DNA from: an uncultured Porphyromonadaceae bacterium
GTDB lineage: Bacteria > Bacteroidota > Bacteroidia > Bacteroidales > Muribaculaceae
Length of the DNA stretch: 12,824 nt
NCBI GenBank assembly: GCA_900552325.1
Contig: URZG01000036.1
Span: 1-12,824, forward strand
Reading direction: 5' to 3'
Shown one piece after another: positions 1-5,893 of the stretch. The notes below the pieces were generated by a model. The model had not been told where the DNA came from, did not search any database, and was given only the letters and a program-made list of their open reading frames with translations. Every line of letters starts with the position of its first letter. Within the stretch, counting starts at the first letter, position 1. Both the position numbers and the translations under genes were made by a program.

Positions 1-531
1 CACTTTCCCTTTCGGAGTCTCGTCATCGGCCGGCACCATGGCCACAGCCTCGTGCAGCTCTGTGTCGAAATCGGCGCCTGTCGACTCGATGGCTTTCACG
101 CCGTTGTCAGCCAGATATTTGATAAGTTTGTTGTAGATCAGATTCATACCCTCCTTCACGGCTTCGGCGTCGGATGAATCGCGGATGGCGTCGAGACCGC
201 GCTCGAAATCGTCCACGATGGGGAGAAGTCCCTGAAGGGCTTTTTCCGAAGCATTCTTCACCAGTTCGGTGCGCTCGCGGAGTGTGCGTTTGCGGAAATT
301 ATCGAATTCGGCCATCAGGAAAAGATATTCTTTCTTCTCCTTCTCCACCTCTTCCTCCTTTGTCTGCAGGAGATTCTTGAGAGTCTCTATTTCCGACACC
401 TCTTCGTCAGCCGTAACCTCGGCTGCCTCGGGCTGCACATCTTCCGTGGGGTCTACATCCATCGTTTCCGCACCCTCGCCGAGGTTCTCGGCATCGTATT
501 TCTTATCTTTGTAATTCTTGTCAGAGCTCAT
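1..531 (-). CDS. grpE: GrpE, nucleotide exchange factor of DnaK (C-terminus cut by window edge)
   Basis: GrpE is the cytoplasmic nucleotide-exchange factor for the Hsp70 chaperone DnaK. It releases ADP so that substrate can be turned over. The reverse strand reads open for 177 codons from ATG at 531-529 to the window edge. Residues 1-45 are acidic and low in complexity. Residues 46-80 form a charged coiled coil (TLKNLLQTKEEEVEKEKKEY). The family hallmark MAEFDNFRKRT follows at 73-83, then LLPIVDDFERGL (102-113) and the start of the beta domain (GADFDTELHEAVA, 152-164). The last roughly 20 residues lie outside the window. No Shine-Dalgarno is visible; the upstream bases are A-rich, as usual in Bacteroidetes. 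The gene is separated from ispE by terminators, so it should have its own promoter, although no clean TAnnTTTG box is seen. dnaJ often follows grpE but cannot be checked here. Confidence 0.95.
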   Translation of the reverse strand, partial: MSSDKNYKDKKYDAENLGEGAETMDVDPTEDVQPEAAEVTADEEVSEIETLKNLLQTKEEEVEKEKKEYLFLMAEFDNFRKRTLRERTELVKNASEKALQGLLPIVDDFERGLDAIRDSSDAEAVKEGMNLIYNKLIKYLADNGVKAIESTGADFDTELHEAVAMVPADDETPKGKV

Positions 532-572
532 ATTTCTTTTCTTGAAAAACATGTTGTAAGATTTCATATAGC

Positions 573-618
573 AAAAACAGTGCCTAACTCCGGCCATAAA
601 GCCGGATGGCAGTTTTTT
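573..618 (-). terminator. Intrinsic terminator between ispE and grpE (distal one)
   Basis: The core stem is CCGGC/GCCGG (590-594 with 601-605, 6-nt loop). It is flanked by TGCC/GGCA (581-584 with 608-611) and by AAAAAC/GTTTTT (573-578 with 612-617). The outer A/T pairing makes the structure usable in both directions. On the minus strand it gives a GC stem followed by a T run, so it can stop ispE transcription before grpE. Confidence 0.7.
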
Positions 619-623
619 CAGTG

Positions 624-646
624 AGAAAAATTTCGGCTTACGCCGA
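624..646 (-). terminator. Intrinsic terminator just after ispE (proximal one)
   Basis: On the minus strand, 8 nt after the ispE stop codon, TCGGC (646-642) pairs with GCCGA (637-633) around a GTAA tetraloop. It is followed by AATTTTTC. The short GC stem plus T run is a textbook intrinsic terminator. It lies in tandem with the second hairpin at 573-618. Confidence 0.7.
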
Positions 647-653
647 CGGACAT

Positions 654-1478
654 TCACTTGCCCAGCTTCTCAAATAGATAACAATTCCACTCAGGCAAGG
701 GTTTAAACGACTCTTTATTAAGAAAGATACCATAGACCGCCGCGCCGCTGCCCGACATGGAGGCATAAACGGCGCCCTGATTCAGAAGTTCCTCCTTTAC
801 AGCGGCAATCTCCGGATGCCGCGGAAAAATGGAGTTCTCGAAGCCGTTGCGCACCCTCCCCTGCCATTGCTCCGGGGGGAGTGTGCCCACCGTATCGGTA
901 AGCGAAGCTACGTCGCCGCAAGGCGTCACACCGGCGTATGCCTCCTTAGTGGAAACCGAGACATCAGGCTTTACAATGGCAATCCATGTGCCGGCGGTGA
1001 AACGCATCGGTATCGCGGCCATATCCGTTCCCGTACCGGTGCAGACAGCCGGCTCATTATATATAAAGAAGGGGCAGTCGGCGCCGACACGCGCCGCCAC
1101 CTCTGCCATGATTCGCTTCGGCAGCCCCAACGAGAACAGTGCGTCGACGGCACGTATGGCGAAAGCCGCATCCGCCGAGCCACCTCCCAGACCTGCTCCG
1201 TCGGGTATGATCTTTTCCAGGAAAAGATCCACCGGAGGGAAATCCACCGTCTCGCGCAAAGCCTTGACGGCTTTCATCACCAGATTTTTTTCAGGAGGAC
1301 AGTCCACAGGGCGCCCCGTACATACGAGAGTATCGTGCCCGGAAGCCGAAGGCACCGCCTCCAGAACATCATGCCAGGGCACGGGATACATAACAGTTTC
1401 CAGGTCATGATAGCCGTCCGGACGGCGACGCAGTATATTCAGACCGATATTGATTTTAGCGTTCGGAAAAACAATCAT
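654..1478 (-). CDS. ispE: 4-diphosphocytidyl-2-C-methyl-D-erythritol kinase (MEP pathway)
   Basis: IspE phosphorylates the 2-hydroxyl of CDP-methylerythritol with ATP, the fourth step of the MEP route to IPP and DMAPP. It is a cytoplasmic GHMP-family kinase. The 274-residue length is normal. All three GHMP signatures are present: the substrate-side NAKINIGLNI with Lys8 and DGYHDLET (21-28), the ATP loop PDGAGLGGGSADAA (92-105), and the C-terminal MSGSGAAVYG (241-250). The catalytic Asp is Asp134 in GADCPFF. The ATG at 1478 is followed directly by the conserved N-terminal beta strand, so the start is secure. It is divergent from the DUF6249-like gene and closed by two terminators. A TACTTTG promoter-like box lies only 5 nt upstream of the ATG. 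Another MEP-pathway gene, dxr, lies at 8513-9673. Confidence 0.96.
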   Translation of the reverse strand: MIVFPNAKINIGLNILRRRPDGYHDLETVMYPVPWHDVLEAVPSASGHDTLVCTGRPVDCPPEKNLVMKAVKALRETVDFPPVDLFLEKIIPDGAGLGGGSADAAFAIRAVDALFSLGLPKRIMAEVAARVGADCPFFIYNEPAVCTGTGTDMAAIPMRFTAGTWIAIVKPDVSVSTKEAYAGVTPCGDVASLTDTVGTLPPEQWQGRVRNGFENSIFPRHPEIAAVKEELLNQGAVYASMSGSGAAVYGIFLNKESFKPLPEWNCYLFEKLGK

Positions 1479-1483
1479 GACTG

Positions 1484-1490
1484 CAAAGTA
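1484..1490 (-). promoter_or_regulatory. Candidate -7 box of ispE
   Basis: The minus strand reads TACTTTG, close to the Bacteroidetes -7 element TAnnTTTG, and ends 5 nt before the ispE ATG. No good -33 TTTG is visible at about 19 nt upstream, only a T run. If used, the transcript would be leaderless or nearly so. Confidence 0.4.
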
Positions 1491-1591
1491 AGGTTAAAAT
1501 TCCCGAATCTGAAAATTTTTCGCTTTATTTGCAACCTTTCCGAAACACCCTCCGTCTAACATACAGAAACAACAAAAAAAGATTGAATGAT

Positions 1592-2539
1592 ATGAGAATC
1601 ACAAAACGACTTCTGCCATTCGCAGCCTCCCTGCTGCTGACGGCATCGGCTACCGTGGCACAGCCCCCTCAGCCGGCCACCGCGCAGACCGATACGATTT
1701 CGGTGACGACAGACTCGCTGCAGATCATTTCAAATGATACCACTGTCATCATTAACCCGGAAGCTGAAACCTCTGACAACGATATCGATGGGCTCTTCAT
1801 CGGTGATGACAACCGACTCAAACTCCGCCTGGACAACGGAGATGAGGCCGACATCATTGATCTGCTCGACGACGGCTTGGACCTTGCCAGTAAACCCGCG
1901 TGGGTGATCGTGGCGATACTCTTCATCGTTTTCTGTGTTCCATGTGTGGCAGTGCTCATTGCCCTGGGACTTATGTTCAACTTTCTGCGTCGTCGAAACC
2001 GCGAACGCAACGAACTGATTTCAAAGGCTATCGACAACAACTACACACTGCCGGACGCATTTTACGGACGCCAGAACTCCTCCTATTCCCAGACCTCCTG
2101 CCAACCTTGCAGTGCAACCGAAGAGGAAGAAAATGCCAACCGCCCGACACCCCCACCCGCTCCGGTACGTAATCCTAAGACCTTCAGCAACGCTCTGACT
2201 CTCATTGTCGTAGGCCTGTGCGTCTTCCTGTTCTTCACTATCGTTGCCAATGCCGGAGTAGGATTTCTCCTGGGAGGCATACCTCTTTTTCTCGGAATAG
2301 GCAGAATGATAGGATATTACTACATACCGGGATTTGACAGCCCAAACCAGAAACGCAACTACTGCGAGCCCAGGCCTCCATATCAGGGTAATTACTACGA
2401 CAACAACAACGGGTTCAACGGATACAACCGGCAGCCTACATATTATAACGGGAACTACAGTCAGAATTCCACCCCCAACCGCCCCGGTAACACCCCTCCC
2501 GGCAACTGCCCTCCTCCTCCCGCCGACTATAACCGCTGA
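1592..2539 (+). CDS. DUF6249-like membrane protein with Asn/Tyr/Pro-rich tail
   Basis: This 315-residue envelope protein has no known reaction. Residues 1-23 form a signal peptide (MRITKRLL, then a hydrophobic core to ATVAQ). An acidic Thr/Asp-rich periplasmic stretch follows (30-100). A membrane helix lies at about 104-132, followed by an Arg-rich stop (RRRNRERNELISKAIDNNYTLPDAF). This helix plus the basic 'ELISKAI..NY.LP' segment resembles the DUF6249 domain found beside sigma factors in Bacteroidales; that match is from memory. A second hydrophobic region at 200-245 looks like two close helices. The tail (252-315) is rich in Asn, Tyr, Pro and Gly and probably disordered. ATG 1592 is preferred over an in-frame TTG at 1529, because only the ATG gives a proper signal peptide at the N-terminus. 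It lies 42 nt upstream of the sigma factor on the same strand, so a shared transcript and a sensing or regulatory role are plausible. Confidence 0.75.
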   Translation: MRITKRLLPFAASLLLTASATVAQPPQPATAQTDTISVTTDSLQIISNDTTVIINPEAETSDNDIDGLFIGDDNRLKLRLDNGDEADIIDLLDDGLDLASKPAWVIVAILFIVFCVPCVAVLIALGLMFNFLRRRNRERNELISKAIDNNYTLPDAFYGRQNSSYSQTSCQPCSATEEEENANRPTPPPAPVRNPKTFSNALTLIVVGLCVFLFFTIVANAGVGFLLGGIPLFLGIGRMIGYYYIPGFDSPNQKRNYCEPRPPYQGNYYDNNNGFNGYNRQPTYYNGNYSQNSTPNRPGNTPPGNCPPPPADYNR

Positions 2540-2581
2540 CGATACTTCACCACCATAAAAAGTTCCGTAACCCGTTGACTG

Positions 2582-3118
2582 ATGCTTAAACGTCTCGAAG
2601 AAACACGTTTGCTTGCTTTGTGCATGTGCTCCGACAACCGCGAGGCCTTCTCGCGGCTGGTGGAGCTGCATCAGCAGGGGCTGCGCCGTTTCCTGATGAA
2701 TCTGTGCGGGGGTGACCTGATGCTCACCGACGACCTGGCCCAGGACACATTCCTGAAGGCGTGGATCGGCATCAGGCAGTTCCGTGGCCTATCGGGATTC
2801 CGCACATGGCTTTACCGGATAGCGCTCAACGAATATATAAGTTACCGGCGCTCACGCTCCAACTGCATGCTCAACGAGGCCTCGGACGCCGCCGACCTAC
2901 AGCTGGCATCGCCGGTCGACGCCGAACGGCGCGCCGATGCCGGGATAGACGCCCGGACCATGCTGGCCCAGCTATCGGAATCGGAAAAAACCATCTCGCT
3001 GCTGTTCTATCTTGAGGAACTGCCGATAAAGGAGATCGTGAAGATAACCGGTATGGCCGAAGGCACAGTGAAGTCGCATCTCAGCCGTGCCCGCAAGAAA
3101 ATGGCCGAAATTCAATAA
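2582..3118 (+). CDS. ECF-type RNA polymerase sigma factor
   Basis: This is a sigma-70-family factor of the extracytoplasmic-function type. It directs RNA polymerase to a dedicated promoter set in response to a signal. The 178 residues have only regions 2 and 4. Sigma2 covers about 22-92, with the core-binding and -10 recognition motif DDLAQDTFLKAWIGIRQFRG (50-69) and FRTWLYRIALNEYISYRR (73-90). A variable linker covers 93-127. Sigma4 covers 128-174, with LSESEKTISLLFYLEELPIKEI and the helix-turn-helix ITGMAEGTVKSHLSRARKKM. Length and domain order are typical for the family. No Shine-Dalgarno precedes ATG 2582. It is flanked by two membrane proteins on the same strand, 42 nt upstream and 23 nt downstream. 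This arrangement suggests membrane-controlled activity, but the target regulon cannot be read from the window. Confidence 0.93.
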   Translation: MLKRLEETRLLALCMCSDNREAFSRLVELHQQGLRRFLMNLCGGDLMLTDDLAQDTFLKAWIGIRQFRGLSGFRTWLYRIALNEYISYRRSRSNCMLNEASDAADLQLASPVDAERRADAGIDARTMLAQLSESEKTISLLFYLEELPIKEIVKITGMAEGTVKSHLSRARKKMAEIQ

Positions 3119-3141
3119 TATATAAATCTGACACTCACGCG

Positions 3142-3498
3142 ATGAAAAAGACCGATGAAATACGCAATACCGACCGCATGATAGCCCGACGGCTTCAGTC
3201 CGGACTCCCGCAGGCGCCCGAAAACGAATGGTTCACCCGCAGGGTAATGAACCGTCTGCCCGAGAAGCGCCACAACCGTGCGGCCATCCTCGTTCAGTGG
3301 ATATGCTACCTCTTGTCGCTCGGCGCACTCGGCACCGGCGCATGGCTCACGATCGACAACATAATCGTCAACGGAGTTTCCGTAAATTCGCTCGTGTTCC
3401 TGGCGCTGATTCCGGTGCTCGCCATATTCTGCACCGGAGTCATGGCCGCTCCCGCCGTGCGTAAAATATTCGAAGGGGAGCAGAACATCTTCCGATAA
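3142..3498 (+). CDS. Small two-helix membrane protein, candidate anti-sigma factor
   Basis: This 118-residue protein has a basic cytoplasmic-looking N-terminal part (1-46) containing PENEWFTRRVMNRLPEKR (26-43). Two membrane helices follow, at about 47-71 and 82-104, with a short NNIIVNG-type connection and a basic end. The segment F(T/S)RRVMNRLP recurs, as I recall, in small proteins beside ECF sigma factors in Bacteroidales, where they are annotated only as domains of unknown function. There is no zinc-binding HxxxCxxC motif, so it is not a classical ZAS anti-sigma factor. ATG 3142 lies 23 nt after the sigma stop. Co-transcription with the sigma factor and the shape (cytoplasmic head plus membrane anchor) support an anti-sigma role, but this is inference from position. 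Confidence 0.65.
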   Translation: MKKTDEIRNTDRMIARRLQSGLPQAPENEWFTRRVMNRLPEKRHNRAAILVQWICYLLSLGALGTGAWLTIDNIIVNGVSVNSLVFLALIPVLAIFCTGVMAAPAVRKIFEGEQNIFR

Positions 3499-3550
3499 CA
3501 GGTTTGAATCTGCCAACGGCCGCTCATATCACTCATAAAATTGCTTGAAT

Positions 3551-3582
3551 TTTTGTCACATAAAATATTGTTTGTAATTTTA
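3551..3582 (+). promoter_or_regulatory. Candidate promoter of the arsR-like/CDF cassette
   Basis: TTTTG at 3551-3555 fits the Bacteroidetes -33 box. After exactly 19 nt comes TAATTTTA (3575-3582), which matches TAnnTTTG at all but the last base. Transcription would start near 3589, just before ATG 3597. The -7 box lies inside the palindrome at 3569-3588. Confidence 0.5.
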
Positions 3583-3588
3583 CAAACA
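3569..3588 (+). promoter_or_regulatory. Perfect 9+2+9 palindrome, probable ArsR-type operator
   Basis: The arms TGTTTGTAA (3569-3577) and TTACAAACA (3580-3588) are exact reverse complements separated by TT. The site covers the -7 box of the candidate promoter and lies 9 nt before the start codon of the ArsR-like remnant. That is the classical place for an autoregulating metalloregulator. The AT-rich symmetric dyad matches the kind of operator ArsR/SmtB proteins bind. Confidence 0.6.
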
Positions 3589-3596
3589 TAAGTTGT

Positions 3597-3821
3597 ATGC
3601 GACATGTCAGAATTAGAAAACAATACCAGGAACGACTTGCTAAATTTGCCAAAGCGATGGGACACTCCACACGCATCGCAATTCTGCACATGTTCCCGCA
3701 GCTGTTTGACGACTGTTATCCGTCGTAAAAGAACAGCTGCGTGTAATCGGCATATTTTTCGGAACTGCAACTGTGATAATTATCTTATCAGGTCCTATCT
3801 ACAATCTTATACTATAGACAA
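3597..3821 (+). pseudogene. Broken ArsR/SmtB-type transcriptional repressor
   Basis: ATG 3597 opens a 43-codon frame ending at TAA 3726-3728. It contains RKQYQERLAKFAKAMGHSTR (7-26) and IAILHMF (27-33). This is the N-terminal helix pair of winged-helix ArsR repressors as found in Bacteroidales (QERLAKFAKAMGHPxRIAIL). The recognition helix, wing and C-terminus are missing from this frame. Possible debris continues to about 3817 by switching frames: KEQLRVI near 3728-3748 in a second frame, YFSELQ at 3753-3770 back in the first, and LSGPIYN near 3787-3808 in the second again. Only about 93 nt remain where about 55 codons are expected, so there is deletion as well as frameshift. The CDF transporter starts directly after. 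If broken in the cell, the operator upstream has lost its own repressor. A sequencing error could explain one shift, but not the missing length. Confidence 0.65.
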
Positions 3822-4712
3822 ATGAATCAAAGAGAAAAAGCAATTTTTCAGGTTACACTTATCGGTTCTATCGTAAACGCAGCCCTTATCGTGCTGAAAT
3901 TGACAGCCGGTATTTTGGGCAGAAGTTCTGCCCTGATAGCAGACGGCATCCATTCTTTCACAGACTTCATTACAGATGTCATTGTTCTCATCTTCGTAAA
4001 ATTATCAGGTAAACCATGTGATAAGGTACACAGCTACGGACACGGCAAATTTGAGACTCTTGCCACATTGATAATCGGAGTATTCCTGACAGATGCCGGA
4101 ATAGGCTTAATGGTAAGCGCAGTCAGAGAAATCATATCGAGCCTTAACGGAGCGTTGCTTCCGGAACCCACATGGCTTGCATTTGCGGTGGCCACAGCCT
4201 CCATTTTAGTCAAGGAGATCCTATACCGTCATACTGTCAGAGTCGGGAAACAGGTCAAATCAGACGCTACAATAGCCAATGCATGGCATCATCGCAGTGA
4301 TGCCATATCATCACTGGGAACTATGGCAGGCATTGGAGGGGCTATCTTATTAGGTGACAAATGGCGGATTCTTGACCCGCTGGCAGCTGTTCTTGTCAGC
4401 ATATTCATCATCAAATCAGGTTATGACATTATGAGTCCCGCTGTCAATGAGCTTCTGGAAGGAGCATTGCCGGAAAAGCAGTCTGCTGAAATATCTGAAT
4501 TAATCAACTCCGTAAATGGCGTTAAAGGATTCCACAATCTGCGCACGAGAAAAATAGGCAATACCATAGCTGTGGACGTCCACGTAAAAATGGATGGCAA
4601 ACTCATGTTGAAGGAAGCTCATGATATAGCGACATTGGTCGAAGAAAAAATACGCGGACGATTTGGCAAAGAGAGCATAATCAATATACACATGGAACCG
4701 CTAAAGCAATAA
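3822..4712 (+). CDS. Cation diffusion facilitator (divalent metal efflux)
   Basis: CDF proteins export Zn2+, Co2+, Fe2+ or Mn2+ from the cytoplasm by proton antiport and work as dimers. The 296 residues have six predicted membrane helices (about 10-32, 38-60, 80-103, 116-134, 161-178 and 184-204) and a C-terminal cytoplasmic domain (about 208-296) that senses metal. The transport site is seen as ADGIHSFTD (His44, Asp48) in helix 2 and AWHHRSD (His156, Asp160) in helix 5. This HxxxD/HxxxD set is usual in zinc-type members. HSYGHGKFETLA (70-81) follows helix 2 as in close Bacteroidetes homologues. ATG 3822 lies right after the ArsR-like remnant, which fits a metal-responsive operon. Base composition is clearly more AT-rich than the flanking housekeeping genes. 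The exact metal cannot be fixed from sequence. Confidence 0.92.
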   Translation: MNQREKAIFQVTLIGSIVNAALIVLKLTAGILGRSSALIADGIHSFTDFITDVIVLIFVKLSGKPCDKVHSYGHGKFETLATLIIGVFLTDAGIGLMVSAVREIISSLNGALLPEPTWLAFAVATASILVKEILYRHTVRVGKQVKSDATIANAWHHRSDAISSLGTMAGIGGAILLGDKWRILDPLAAVLVSIFIIKSGYDIMSPAVNELLEGALPEKQSAEISELINSVNGVKGFHNLRTRKIGNTIAVDVHVKMDGKLMLKEAHDIATLVEEKIRGRFGKESIINIHMEPLKQ

Positions 4713-4825
4713 TTCTGTAATTTGTCGCAATTTATTTTAATGTTCAATCAAATCCTCAGAGATTTTTGAATATAAACATTGATATCAGAACTCCGATTTA
4801 TTTAAATAATTAACATCCATCCGAT

Positions 4826-5272
4826 ATGAATAATCCGAAAGTAAAGTCCAACACAGGCATTGCACTGCTGGTAATGTTTGCAATTACATTGGTGACAGGA
4901 ATAATCCTTCATCTGAAAAAATACGGAGTCGTTGTAGAACCCAGAAACGTGATAAAAATTATTCACTGGCTTGGAGGATTTACAATGGTTTTCCTTGTTG
5001 GTTTGCATGGGAAACATTTCGGGAGCGTACTTTTAAATAGCCTGAAAAAACACACTTGCACAAGTATTAATACAATCATACTCATAATATTTGTAACAGC
5101 TACAACTGTTACGGGATTGATCAAGCTATTAAGTCCGGTAAAAATTCACGGCCTTGGAACATGGCATTTTTGGCTTGGGATAACCATGTCAGTATCAGTT
5201 GTAATTCATCTTTTCCATGGCATCCCGATGCTTATCAAAATGATTAAAGCAAGAAAAAGAGTACATTCATAA
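4826..5272 (+). CDS. DUF4405-like His-rich four-helix membrane protein
   Basis: This is a 148-residue integral membrane protein of unknown function. Four helices are predicted at about 12-29, 44-63, 82-102 and 113-134. Histidines sit at helix ends and in pairs: His29 (ILHLKK), His47 (IIHWLGG), His61 and His64 (LHGKHF), His108, His114 (TWHFWLG), and His128 and His131 (IHLFHG). The block GLGTWHFWLGITMSVSVVIH recalls DUF4405 proteins, which look like small cytochrome b561-type bundles. Heme or metal binding is therefore a possibility, not a demonstrated fact. It follows the CDF gene by 113 nt on the same strand and shares its AT-rich composition. A 12-bp AT palindrome (4798-4809) lies just upstream. 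No Shine-Dalgarno is visible. About 37% GC was counted in one 60-nt line here, against about 57% in a line of pyrD. Confidence 0.75.
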   Translation: MNNPKVKSNTGIALLVMFAITLVTGIILHLKKYGVVVEPRNVIKIIHWLGGFTMVFLVGLHGKHFGSVLLNSLKKHTCTSINTIILIIFVTATTVTGLIKLLSPVKIHGLGTWHFWLGITMSVSVVIHLFHGIPMLIKMIKARKRVHS

Positions 5273-5276
5273 CTTA

Positions 5277-5294
5277 ACGATATTATCATATCGT
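5277..5294. other. Small inverted repeat between convergent genes
   Basis: ACGATAT (5277-5283) and ATATCGT (5288-5294) are exact reverse complements around a TATC loop. The repeat lies between the convergent DUF4405-like gene and rlmH. Neither side has a T run, so it is at best a weak terminator or an RNA 3'-end stabiliser. Confidence 0.35.
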
Positions 5295-5340
5295 ACAATC
5301 ATCGTCAAGAAAATCCAATTCTGAAAAGACACGCCAACCG

Positions 5341-5814
5341 TCAGTCATGATGGTAAGGCTCTCCGCGCATTATGGTCATTGCGCGGTAAAGCTGTTCGGC
5401 GAAGAAAAGGCGTATCAGCTCATGCGGGAAAGTCATCCGCGACAGCGACATCATGGCATTGGCACGTGCGTAGACCTCCTGCGAGAAACCGTATGGGCCG
5501 CCGACAATGAACACAAGATTGCGCAACCCGCAGTTGGCCCCCTCCTCAATCATTCCGGCGAAAGCTCTCGATGTGAATTCCTTCCCCCTTTCATCAAGAA
5601 GCACCACCCGGTCATCGTTTTTCAGACGTGAAAGAATCTCCGTCCCCTCGGCTTCCTTCTGCCGGGAGGATGTAGTTTTTTTAGAGGCTTTCACATCAGG
5701 AATCACTACGTGTTCCACAGGCATGTAGCGTCCAGCACGCTGCAGATACTCCTCGGCGGCGTCGCGCAGATAAGGGGTGGTGGTGCGGCCCACGACCATA
5801 AATGTGATTTTCAT
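5341..5814 (-). CDS. rlmH: 23S rRNA (pseudouridine1915-N3)-methyltransferase RlmH
   Basis: RlmH methylates pseudouridine 1915 in helix 69 of 23S rRNA in the assembled 70S ribosome, using S-adenosylmethionine. It is a SPOUT-class homodimer with a trefoil knot. The 157 residues match the usual length (about 155-160). Landmarks are the N-terminal strand MKITFMVVGRT, the IVGGPYGFS SAM-binding loop (103-111), and the C-terminal knot MSLSRMTFPHELIRLFFAEQ (122-141) ending LYRAMTIMRGEPYHH. The ATG at 5814 is chosen over an in-frame TTG at 5859, because that TTG lies inside the predicted -7 box and 157 residues is the family length. It is divergent from nadC and convergent with the DUF4405-like gene. 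Confidence 0.97.
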   Translation of the reverse strand: MKITFMVVGRTTTPYLRDAAEEYLQRAGRYMPVEHVVIPDVKASKKTTSSRQKEAEGTEILSRLKNDDRVVLLDERGKEFTSRAFAGMIEEGANCGLRNLVFIVGGPYGFSQEVYARANAMMSLSRMTFPHELIRLFFAEQLYRAMTIMRGEPYHHD

Positions 5815-5822
5815 CGGCGAAA

Positions 5823-5854
5823 ATTGTCTGTTTGGCGTTAAATGCGTAAATTTG
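5823..5854 (+). promoter_or_regulatory. Candidate nadC operon promoter
   Basis: TAAATTTG at 5847-5854 is an exact match to the Bacteroidetes -7 element TAnnTTTG. ATTG at 5823-5826 lies 20 nt upstream as a -33 box. Transcription would begin near 5861, giving a leader of about 33 nt before nadC. It faces the rlmH promoter, which lies immediately downstream on the other strand. Confidence 0.6.
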
Positions 5855-5856
5855 CA

Positions 5857-5864
5857 CAAAGTTA
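5857..5864 (-). promoter_or_regulatory. Candidate -7 box of rlmH
   Basis: The minus strand reads TAACTTTG, an exact match to TAnnTTTG. It lies 2 nt from the nadC -7 box on the opposite strand. The expected start near 5850 leaves a leader of about 36 nt before rlmH. The -33 region (TTCG) is poor. Confidence 0.55.
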
Positions 5865-5893
5865 AACAAAGATTTTAGAAAAACGAATCAGAT

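Noticed and set aside
1524..1531. TTTATTTG as the -7 box of the DUF6249-like gene
   Set aside because: The second base does not match TAnnTTTG and no TTTG lies about 19 nt upstream. The support is too weak to list.
816..1559. Plus-strand open frame opposite ispE
   Set aside because: It has no domain likeness, whereas the minus strand carries all three GHMP kinase motifs.
3604..3825. 73-codon frame overlapping the CDF start by ATGA, which could be read as a translationally coupled small protein
   Set aside because: Its product is rich in Cys, Arg and Asn without domain likeness, and the ArsR-like sequence is in a different frame. It is probably a shadow of the broken repressor, although the ATGA overlap is noted.
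5277..5294. Inverted repeat as a bidirectional terminator
   Set aside because: There is no T run on either strand and the stem is AT-rich, so it is recorded only as an inverted repeat.
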